A stretch of DNA of 26,464 nucleotides. Origin: JBHEMK01 sp046262635 (GTDB taxonomy: Bacteria; Actinomycetota; Thermoleophilia; Gaiellales; Gaiellaceae). Both the position numbers and the translations under genes were made by a program. A model generated the notes under the pieces. That model was given only the letters and a program-made list of their open reading frames with translations, was not told the DNA's origin and searched no databases. The stretch covers positions 1-26,464 of the forward strand of contig JBHEMK010000042.1 in the NCBI GenBank assembly GCA_046262635.1. Reading direction: 5' to 3'. The first letter of the stretch is position 1, and each line of letters starts with the position of its first letter. This document shows, piece by piece, positions 7,728 through 13,665 of the stretch.

Positions 7728-7745
7728 GAGGGGACACCACGCCTC

Positions 7746-8474
7746 CTACCGCACGCCGGCGTCCGGCAGGAGCCGGGGCCCGGACGGCGTCCTGACGATC
7801 AGCCGGCGCGCGTAGAAGACGAGGTAAACCCGCGGGTCGCGGGTGATCCGGCGCGCGTAGCGGAGGATCGCGTCGACGTAGGTCGACGAGGGGTTGTAGC
7901 GGTCGAGCGCCGCGCGGAGGTCGCGCGGGGCACCGGCGGCGCGTAGGAAGCGTGCCGCGGCCGGAATCGCCGCGCGCGGGTCGTGAATGTCACCGCGCCC
8001 GTAGGTGCGCCACGCCGCGCTCATGAACTGCATCGGGCCCTGCGCGCCGGCCACGCTCGCCTCGCGCAGGCGGCCGAAGTCGGACTCCACGTAGTTGAGG
8101 GCGGCGAGCACCGGCCACGGCACGGCCGACCGGCGCTGCCCCTCCCGGTAGAGGCGGCGCAGGAACGCCGCCTGCAGCGCGGCCCCGACCCGGAAGGCGC
8201 TGAGCGGGCGCGGCGGCGTCAGCGCCGCGAGCTCCCGGTGGGCGAGGACGTCGTCGGAGACGTCGTGCGCGAGCGGGCCCCTGAGCTGCGCGACGACCTC
8301 GCGGAAGCCTGCCGGATCGGACGCGAGCCGGAGCTCGATCCGCTGCTCGATGAGTGCCGGCCGCGCCACCGGCCGGGGCACGGCGCCCCAGCCGTTCCAC
8401 CGGGCCGCCGCCTGGAGCACCGACGCGTCCGCTGCGACGAGCAGCGTCGCCGGAACCGGAGTCGCCGCGGTCAT
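7746..8474 (-). CDS. Lytic transglycosylase-like (SLT domain) protein
   Basis: 242 residues. The SLT lysozyme-like domain spans about 115-210: PVLAALNYVESDFG with the probable catalytic Glu130, then VAGAQGPMQFMSAAWRTYG, the hallmark GAQGPMQF segment. DRYNPSSTYVDAILRYA near 191-207 matches the terminal helix motif. Family members cleave peptidoglycan glycan strands outside the membrane. The first 110 residues are not a recognised domain and show no clear signal peptide; residues 5-16 are only weakly hydrophobic. The ATG overlaps the TGA of the DUF1844 gene (ATGA), which decides the start. Export by another route, or a mis-set start, is possible. The C-terminal 30 residues are basic and hydrophobic. 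Confidence 0.82.
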   Translation of the reverse strand: MTAATPVPATLLVAADASVLQAAARWNGWGAVPRPVARPALIEQRIELRLASDPAGFREVVAQLRGPLAHDVSDDVLAHRELAALTPPRPLSAFRVGAALQAAFLRRLYREGQRRSAVPWPVLAALNYVESDFGRLREASVAGAQGPMQFMSAAWRTYGRGDIHDPRAAIPAAARFLRAAGAPRDLRAALDRYNPSSTYVDAILRYARRITRDPRVYLVFYARRLIVRTPSGPRLLPDAGVR

Positions 8475-8740
8475 GCGCCGCCCGAGGCCGCCTCGGCGTA
8501 GGCGAGCTGGAGGTTCGCGACGACGCTCTGGACATCGCGGGCCGGCTCCGCCGGCAGCAGCGGCTGCAGGGCCCTCAGGGCCTCGATCGCGAGCCGCGTC
8601 TGCTCGAGGTCGCCCGCACCGAGCTTGCCGAAGCCGAGTGAGGCGAGCAGCGAGCACGTGTGGACGAGGAACTCGTCGACCTTCGCCTTCTGGAACTCCG
8701 CGACGAGCTCCTCTGCCGACGGAATCTCAGGTCCTGACAC
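8471..8740 (-). CDS. DUF1844-like small protein
   Basis: 89 residues from a GTG that overlaps the end of the ligase gene by 14 nt. The helical sequence AEELVAEFQKAKVDEFLVHTC, LASLGFGKLG, LAIEALRALQPLLP and SVVANLQLAYAEA resembles the DUF1844 family (an ALxxLG segment, a helix that normally reads AxxxIDxLxxL, then a closing LxxLxxxY helix). The function of DUF1844 is unknown. The assignment rests on pattern memory and is moderate. The gene is sandwiched between the GCS2-type ligase and the SLT protein, with overlaps at both ends, so all three are likely made from one message. A start at a later codon would remove the overlap but lose conserved-looking helix. Confidence 0.68.
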   Translation of the reverse strand: MSGPEIPSAEELVAEFQKAKVDEFLVHTCSLLASLGFGKLGAGDLEQTRLAIEALRALQPLLPAEPARDVQSVVANLQLAYAEAASGGA

Positions 8741-9884
8741 GCTCGCCCGCCTTGATCTGCTCGACGAAGATCTCCTCGATCGTGGCGCCCTCCTCGTGGC
8801 GCGCAATCTGCCGCTCCGCCGCGTTCGCAGCGGGGATCGTGATCCACGACGCCGCGCCCAGCTCCTCGGCGACCGGCAGCACCCACTCCGCGAGCTGCTC
8901 GAGCCGTCCCCGGGCCGGGATCGCTCCGCGCCGGTCGAGGTCGAGCAGATCCCCGGAGAGGCCGTAGCGGATCGCCCGCCAGAGGTTCTCCTCGAGCAGC
9001 CGATTCGGCCAGCTCGGCAGAGGCTCGCCCTCGTCGAGCGCGCGCGCGATCCGGCCCGTGAGTGAATAGCAGAACGCGACGAGCGAGCGGGCCTCGCCCA
9101 CGTCGGGCTGCCCGTCGCAGATGCGAATCTCGACCGTCGGAAACGCCAGGTGCGGCCGCACGCTCCACCAGAGCTGCGTGTGCTCGTCGATCGAGCGCGT
9201 CTCGTAGAGGAAGCGGACGTAGTCCTCGAAACCCCGCCAGTCGCCGTAGGGGTCGGGGATCCCGCAGCGCGGGAACATCCGCGTGAACACCTGTGTACGC
9301 GCCGAGTGCAGGTAGGTGTAGACGCCCTCGACGAAGACCGAGCTCGCGGAGAGGGCGAGGAGCTCCGGCAGGAAGTTCCGCAGCGCGTCGCAAACCGCGA
9401 TCGCCCGGTCGGGGCCGTTGACGCCGACGTGGACGTGCAGCCCGAAGGTGTTGTTCCGCCAGACGACATAGCGGAGCAGCTCGTCGTTCCGCCGGTAGTG
9501 CGGCGTGTCGATGATCCGCTGGTCCTGCCACGGGCTCCACGGGTGCGTGCCCGCCGAGGAGAGGCCGATCGCAAGCGGCTCGGCGAGCGCACGCAGCTGC
9601 GCGCGCCGCTCGCCGAGACGCGCGGCGGCTTCGGCGAACGTCTTGCAGCGGCCGGTACGGATCTCGACCTCAGAGGCGATCAGCTCGCCGACGAGGTGCT
9701 CCTCGAGCTCGGTGCCCAGCGCGGCCCGCTGCAGATCCTCGAAGCGGTCGACGAGCTCGAGCGTGTCCGGATCGAGGACGGCAAACTCCTCCTCGACGGA
9801 GACGGAGAGATCCGGGCCCGATTCGAACTGCTCCCGCGCGTAGCGAAGCTGCTCCTCAGGGGTGAGACGCTGCGCGTCGCCCAT
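8727..9884 (-). CDS. Carboxylate-amine ligase, GCS2 family (YbdK-like)
   Basis: 385 residues, close to E. coli YbdK (372). The N-terminal SVSVEEEFAVLDPDTLELVD (25-45) is the family opening with acidic metal ligands. ELIASEVEIRTGRC and GLHVHVGVNGPDRAI follow in the middle, and RTLWW-like QLWWSVRPHLAFPTVEIRICDGQ spans the ATP/Mg region. The family forms gamma-glutamyl-type amide bonds; YbdK has weak glutamate-cysteine ligase activity in vitro, and the true substrate of most actinobacterial members is not settled. So it may make a gamma-glutamyl compound, but glutathione synthesis should not be assumed, and no gshB is nearby. It is the first gene of a three-gene overlapping cassette. The ATG has no Shine-Dalgarno at normal distance, but TAGGCT lies 8 nt upstream. 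Confidence 0.9.
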   Translation of the reverse strand: MGDAQRLTPEEQLRYAREQFESGPDLSVSVEEEFAVLDPDTLELVDRFEDLQRAALGTELEEHLVGELIASEVEIRTGRCKTFAEAAARLGERRAQLRALAEPLAIGLSSAGTHPWSPWQDQRIIDTPHYRRNDELLRYVVWRNNTFGLHVHVGVNGPDRAIAVCDALRNFLPELLALSASSVFVEGVYTYLHSARTQVFTRMFPRCGIPDPYGDWRGFEDYVRFLYETRSIDEHTQLWWSVRPHLAFPTVEIRICDGQPDVGEARSLVAFCYSLTGRIARALDEGEPLPSWPNRLLEENLWRAIRYGLSGDLLDLDRRGAIPARGRLEQLAEWVLPVAEELGAASWITIPAANAAERQIARHEEGATIEEIFVEQIKAGERVRT

Positions 9885-9892
9885 CGCGCAGA

Positions 9893-9898
9893 AGCCTA
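9893..9898 (-). promoter_or_regulatory. Candidate leaderless -10 element (GCS2 ligase)
   Basis: TAGGCT on the minus strand ends 8 nt before the ATG at 9884; an overlapping TATAGG lies 2 nt further up. A GAGGAG stands about 20 nt from the ATG, too far for a ribosome site. The rest of the 199-nt gap to the glycosyltransferase holds small GC palindromes (10001-10016) but no gene. Confidence 0.45.
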
Positions 9899-10083
9899 TA
9901 GCTCCTCATTCCCGCTCCCGGCGGCGACAACGCCGTGCAGAGCGAGCAGACCGACAGCGGGGGCAGGCTGCCCGCATCGGGTCGCCGCAGCCGCTCGTCC
10001 GACCGGCCCGCCGGTCAGGTGAGCAACGGCACGGGCGGCACGGCCAGGATCTGACCGCATCTTGTCCGGACGTCCCAGAAGCC

Positions 10084-11346
10084 TCAGCGGTCGGGTGGAC
10101 CCGACCCGGCGAGCGGCTCGAGGAGGCGCTCGGCGATCCGGGTCCAGCTCCAGCGCCGCTCGACGGCGCGGCGGGCGGAGAGGCCAAGCCCCCGCCGCGT
10201 CTCAGCCGGGAGGTGGAGCAGCTGGGCGAGCTTTCGCCGCAGATCGTCGGCGTTCCCCGGCTCGAACGCGACGAGGTGGGCGAACTCGGGCGGATACTCC
10301 TCCTCGATCCCGGCCGCCACCTCCCTGAGCCCGGAGTGGCGCGCGACGAGCGGCGGAGTTCCCGAGGCGGCGGCCTCGGCGGCGACCATGCCGAAGGCCT
10401 CCGGGAAGATCGAGGGAACGACGGCCACGTCCGCGAGGGGCAGCAGGTGGATGAGGTGGCGGTGCTCGAGCGGCCCCGTGAAGAGCGTCCCGGGCGGAGC
10501 GGCCGCCTCGAGGTCGGCCCGGTAGTCGCCGAAGCCGACGACGACGGCGCTCGCGTCGAGCCCGGCCAGGGCTTCGAGCAGGACCTGGACGCCCTTGTTG
10601 CGGATCAGCTTGCCGAAGAAGACGACGGTGGGCCGCTCGACCGCGAAGAACGCGGCCAGCCGCTCCGCGTTGTCGGCGTCCGCATGCCGCTCGTTCGCGT
10701 TGCCCGGGTTGGGCGGGTCCCGGCGCGCCTGCTCGAGGAGCGCCACGAGAGCCTCGTCGCGCCGTCGCGGTACCCAGTCGTCCACGTCGACGCCGGGCGG
10801 CACCTCGTAGACGCGGTCGACGTGTCCGACGACCTCCTCGAGCACGGCCCGGATGTGTGCGGACCCGACGAAGGTCGCGGCGGCCTGCTCGAGCGCCTCG
10901 GCGCCCCACCGTTGCAGCTCGGGCCGCCCGCGCATCGAGTACTCGAGCTCGGAGCCATGGGCCTTGACGGCGAAGGGGGCGCCCGCGGCGGCGCCGACCG
11001 GGCCGCCCAGCAAGACGTGGTTTGTGAAGACGGCGTCTGCCGGCAGCCGCTCCCGCAGCGCCGCGGCGTTCAGCTCGACGTAACGGCCCCGCTCCGCGGG
11101 CTTGAAGTCCTGGAGCAAGCGGGCCTCGACCCCCTCGTAGCGGTCGAGCACGAAGACGGGCAGGAGGCCGCCGATCTCGGGACGCACGACCTCGGCGCCG
11201 CCCAGGTCGTACTGCTCCGGGTGTGCCTCCTGGCAGAGCACAACGACCTCGTGCCCGGCGCGCTTCCACGCGCGCGCGAGCGCGCGCGTATAGACATTCG
11301 ACCCGGTCCCCCCGAGCAGGTAGCCGTGCCAGAGAAGGATCCGCAC
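10084..11346 (-). CDS. GT4-family glycosyltransferase
   Basis: 420 residues, GT-B fold. The N-terminal domain has MRILLWHGYLLGGTGSNVYT, the usual Gly-rich acceptor-side loop, and HGSELEYSMRGRP at about 134-146. The C-terminal nucleotide-sugar domain begins near residue 225 (VVFFGKLIRNKGVQVLLEAL). It contains the retaining EX7E motif in PEAFGMVAAEAAASGTP and ends with a typical AERLLEPL helix. Such enzymes move a sugar from a nucleotide donor to lipid, polysaccharide or small-molecule acceptors; donor and acceptor cannot be read here. No other cell-surface or mycothiol gene adjoins it. The GTG start is chosen because MRILLWHG is the natural first strand and TAGCGT lies 7 nt upstream. It appears monocistronic, 72 nt after rex. 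Confidence 0.92.
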   Translation of the reverse strand: MRILLWHGYLLGGTGSNVYTRALARAWKRAGHEVVVLCQEAHPEQYDLGGAEVVRPEIGGLLPVFVLDRYEGVEARLLQDFKPAERGRYVELNAAALRERLPADAVFTNHVLLGGPVGAAAGAPFAVKAHGSELEYSMRGRPELQRWGAEALEQAAATFVGSAHIRAVLEEVVGHVDRVYEVPPGVDVDDWVPRRRDEALVALLEQARRDPPNPGNANERHADADNAERLAAFFAVERPTVVFFGKLIRNKGVQVLLEALAGLDASAVVVGFGDYRADLEAAAPPGTLFTGPLEHRHLIHLLPLADVAVVPSIFPEAFGMVAAEAAASGTPPLVARHSGLREVAAGIEEEYPPEFAHLVAFEPGNADDLRRKLAQLLHLPAETRRGLGLSARRAVERRWSWTRIAERLLEPLAGSGPPDR

Positions 11347-11353
11347 CGGGCGG

Positions 11354-11359
11354 ACGCTA
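11354..11359 (-). promoter_or_regulatory. Candidate leaderless -10 element (glycosyltransferase)
   Basis: TAGCGT on the minus strand ends 7 nt before the GTG at 11346, with no Shine-Dalgarno. It lies just past the rex hairpin, consistent with a separate transcript for the glycosyltransferase. Confidence 0.4.
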
Positions 11360-11374
11360 GCGGCTGCCGATCAC

Positions 11375-11411
11375 GCGGCCGGGCAGCAGGGGCTCATGGG
11401 TACCCGGCCGC
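11375..11411 (-). terminator. Strong GC hairpin after rex
   Basis: A perfect 9-bp inverted repeat (GCGGCCGGG at 11375-11383, CCCGGCCGC at 11403-11411) with a 19-nt loop starts 8 nt after the rex stop. There is no T-run, so it resembles the tail-less terminators often inferred in high-GC actinobacteria. Confidence 0.45.
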
Positions 11412-11418
11412 AGACCGC

Positions 11419-12039
11419 TCAGGTCAGGTGGAAATAGAGCGCGTACAGGAGCTCGACCGCCGGATTCGAGGTGTGGACGGCGACGTCCGGCGGCACGTCG
11501 AGGAGCGCCTCCGAGTAGTTGAAGACGATCTTGACGCCCGAAGCGATCAGATCGTTCGCGGCGTCCTGTGCGTTGTCAGCAGGGACGGCGAGGACTCCGA
11601 CGATGATGTTCTTCTCCCGGACGACCTCCGCCAGCCGGGCGTGCTCGGTCACCGGCACGTTGCCGACGGTGCGGCCGAGCTTGGCCGGATCGGTGTCGAA
11701 GACGGCTGCAATGTTGATGCCGTGCTCGGCAAAGATCGGCGAGCTCGCGATCGCCTGGCCGAGGCGCCCGGCGCCGATCAGCGCGATGTTGTGCTGTCCC
11801 TGCGTCCGCAGGATCTTCCGGATCTCGCCGAGCAGCGAGTCGATGTTGTAGCCGACGCCCCGCTTGCCGAACTTCCCGAACGCCGAGAGGTCGCGCCGGA
11901 TCTGCGTCGCGTTGATGTTCGTGTAGTCCGAGATCTCCTGGGAGGAAATCCTCTCCTTGCCCATCTTCTTCGCCTGCGTCAGCACCTGGAGGTACCGGGA
12001 CAGGCGAGCCGCGACTCCGACCGTCAGACGTTCCGCCAC
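11419..12039 (-). CDS. rex: Redox-sensing transcriptional repressor Rex
   Basis: 206 residues from the GTG at 12039. The N-terminal winged helix reads ARLSRYLQVL, ISSQEISDYTNINATQIRRD and LSAFGKFGKRGVGYNIDSLL, an almost diagnostic Rex segment. The NAD(H)-binding Rossmann part starts NIALIGAGRLGQAIAS and has AAVFDTDPAKLG. Rex dimers release DNA when NADH rises and so control respiration and fermentation genes. GTG is preferred because AAGGAG stands 5 nt before it. An ATG at 12096 (19 residues longer, overlapping the upstream stop as ATGA) is the alternative, but it has no Shine-Dalgarno and its extra residues do not look conserved. rex is last in a cluster with glutamate dehydrogenase and a glutaredoxin-like gene. 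Confidence 0.93.
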   Translation of the reverse strand: MAERLTVGVAARLSRYLQVLTQAKKMGKERISSQEISDYTNINATQIRRDLSAFGKFGKRGVGYNIDSLLGEIRKILRTQGQHNIALIGAGRLGQAIASSPIFAEHGINIAAVFDTDPAKLGRTVGNVPVTEHARLAEVVREKNIIVGVLAVPADNAQDAANDLIASGVKIVFNYSEALLDVPPDVAVHTSNPAVELLYALYFHLT

Positions 12040-12092
12040 GCCGGCTCCTTCGCTCTGGCTTGTAACAGCGGGAACAGTTCTACCAAGAGGCG

Positions 12093-12353
12093 TCATCGGC
12101 TGCTTTGTGCAACTGCTGCCCGGAAGGCCTCGGGCTGCACGTAGTAGGTGAAGCGTCGCCGCCCGTCGATCTCCACGACCGGGATCCACTCGCGGTGCTC
12201 GGCCTCGAGCTCGGGCACGCCGGTGATGTCCACCTCGCGCAGGTCGAACTCCAGCTCCCGGCGCAGCCGGGCCAGCACGGCGCGCGCCCGGTCGCACAGG
12301 TGACAGTCCTGCGCGTGGTAGAGGACGACCTCCGGGCTAGGGATAGATCCCAC
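12093..12353 (-). CDS. Glutaredoxin-like thiol-disulfide protein
   Basis: 86 residues from GTG 12353; a TTG at 12374 would add seven basic residues. The fold signature is VVLYHAQDCHLCDRARAVL, with the redox pair Cys-His-Leu-Cys after the first strand, then FDLREVDITG and a proline strand at EWIPVVEIDG. This matches short glutaredoxin-family (DUF836-type) proteins often found next to rex or heme genes in actinobacteria. It presumably reduces or senses disulfides in the cytosol, but the partner is unknown. The start overlaps the glutamate dehydrogenase stop by about 17 nt, and no Shine-Dalgarno is evident, so translation is probably coupled. Its stop is 53 nt before the preferred rex GTG. Confidence 0.83.
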   Translation of the reverse strand: MGSIPSPEVVLYHAQDCHLCDRARAVLARLRRELEFDLREVDITGVPELEAEHREWIPVVEIDGRRRFTYYVQPEAFRAAVAQSSR

Positions 12354-13608
12354 GCGTCGTGGTCGCTTCGGCAACGCGCTGCACCGCGAGCCCGTAGGCA
12401 GCGAGCCGCATCGGGACGTTTCGGGTTCGGGCGGTCTCCCAGGTCTCCTCGAAGGCGCGGGTGACGATGTCGTTCAGCTTGGCGTTGACCTCGGCCTCTT
12501 TCCAGAAGTACTCCTGCAGCCCCTGCACCCACTCGAAGTAGGAGACGACGACGCCGCCCGCATTCGCCAGCACGTCGGGCAGGATCAGGACCCCGTTGCC
12601 CTCGAGGATCGCATCGGCCGCAGGGGTCGTGGGCCCGTTCGCACCCTCGCAGACGATCTTGGCGCTGACCTTGTCCGCATTCTCGTCGGTGATCACCTGC
12701 TCGAGCGCGCACGGCGCAAGCACATCGCAATCGAGCAGCAGCAGCTCGTCGTTTGTGATCGCCTCGGCGTTCTTCAGGCCCGCAAGCGTGCCCGTCTCGC
12801 GCTTGTGCGCAAAGGCGGCGGAGACGTCGATCCCGTTGGCGTTGTGGAGCCCGGTCGTCGAGTCCGAGATCGCAATCACCCTGGCGCCGTCCTCGGCCAG
12901 GAACCGGGCGAGGTAGGCGCCGACGTTGCCGAACCCCTGAACAGCCACGCGCAGGCCCTCGAGTGACATCCCGCGGTGCATGAGGGCGTCCCGCACACAG
13001 TAGAGGGAGCCGCGGGCGGTCGCCTCCTCCCGTCCGAGGGAGCCCCCGATCGTCAGCGGCTTGCCGGTGACGACCCCGAGCACGGAATGGCCCTTGTTCA
13101 TCGAATACGTGTCGAAGATCCAGGCCATCACGCTCGCATCCGTCCCGACGTCCGGCGCCGGGATGTCTTTCTCGGGGCCGATCTCGTTGATGATCTCGCT
13201 CGTGTAGCGACGGGTCATCCGCTCGACCTCCCGCCGGGAGAGCTCCTTCGGGTTGCAGACGACGCCGCCCTTCGCGCCGCCGAAGGGGATCCCCATCAGC
13301 GCGCACTTCCAGGTCATCCACATGGCGAGCGCCTTGACCTCGTCGAGCGTGACGTCCTTGTGGTAGCGGATGCCGCCCTTTGAGGGCCCACGCGCGACGT
13401 TGTGCGTGACGCGGTAGCCGGTGAAGACGCGCGTTGAGCCGTCGTCCATGCTGACCGGCACCGAGACCTCGAGCGCCTTCTTGCACCGCGAGAGGACGTT
13501 GACGAGGTTGTCGTCGATGTCGAAGGCGGCCGCGACCCTCCGCAGCTGCTCCCGCGCGAGCTCGAACGGGTTCTCGCGCAGGTGGGTCGGGCTCTCGATC
13601 GTCGTCAA
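12337..13608 (-). CDS. gdhA: Glutamate dehydrogenase (Glu/Leu/Phe/Val family)
   Basis: 423 residues, typical of hexameric GDH. It interconverts glutamate and 2-oxoglutarate plus ammonia. Substrate lysines are visible in GPSKGGIRYH (Lys77), WKCAL (Lys101) and PFGGAKGGV (catalytic Lys113), with PAPDVGTD for the catalytic Asp region. The dinucleotide domain has VAVQGFGNVGAYLARFL, and strand two ends AISDS. NAD versus NADP use cannot be decided by eye. The start is TTG, supported by AAAAGGAG about 6 nt upstream and by the fit of the N-terminus. It is the first gene of the gdh-glutaredoxin-rex group, which ties nitrogen/carbon metabolism to NADH sensing. A -10 (TATACT) and a 13-nt palindrome lie in its leader. 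Confidence 0.95.
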   Translation of the reverse strand: MTTIESPTHLRENPFELAREQLRRVAAAFDIDDNLVNVLSRCKKALEVSVPVSMDDGSTRVFTGYRVTHNVARGPSKGGIRYHKDVTLDEVKALAMWMTWKCALMGIPFGGAKGGVVCNPKELSRREVERMTRRYTSEIINEIGPEKDIPAPDVGTDASVMAWIFDTYSMNKGHSVLGVVTGKPLTIGGSLGREEATARGSLYCVRDALMHRGMSLEGLRVAVQGFGNVGAYLARFLAEDGARVIAISDSTTGLHNANGIDVSAAFAHKRETGTLAGLKNAEAITNDELLLLDCDVLAPCALEQVITDENADKVSAKIVCEGANGPTTPAADAILEGNGVLILPDVLANAGGVVVSYFEWVQGLQEYFWKEAEVNAKLNDIVTRAFEETWETARTRNVPMRLAAYGLAVQRVAEATTTRGIYP

Positions 13609-13629
13609 GAATCGCTCCTTTTCCTTGCA

Positions 13630-13642
13630 AAACCGCTGGTTT
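13630..13642. promoter_or_regulatory. Palindrome in the glutamate dehydrogenase leader
   Basis: AAACC-GCT-GGTTT lies between the predicted -10 (13657-13662) and the Shine-Dalgarno of the gdh gene, a position suited to an operator or a small mRNA hairpin. It does not match the Rex box known from actinobacteria (TGTGAAC-type), so the binding factor, if any, is unknown. Confidence 0.3.
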
Positions 13643-13656
13643 CGACGGCGGCGCGG

Positions 13657-13662
13657 AGTATA
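13657..13662 (-). promoter_or_regulatory. Candidate -10 element for the gdh-rex cluster
   Basis: TATACT on the minus strand matches the TATAAT consensus in 5 of 6 positions. It lies within the 57-nt gap after the S8 protease gene, 48 nt upstream of the gdh TTG start, leaving a leader of about 40 nt with a Shine-Dalgarno. A -35 is weak (CTGCCC at 18-nt spacing). Confidence 0.45.
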
Positions 13663-13665
13663 CGG

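Noticed and set aside
9862..12144. Long plus-strand open frame (about 760 codons) opposite the glycosyltransferase and rex
   Set aside because: Antisense shadow: low-complexity Arg/Glu/Asp composition, no recognisable motif, and complete overlap with conserved genes.
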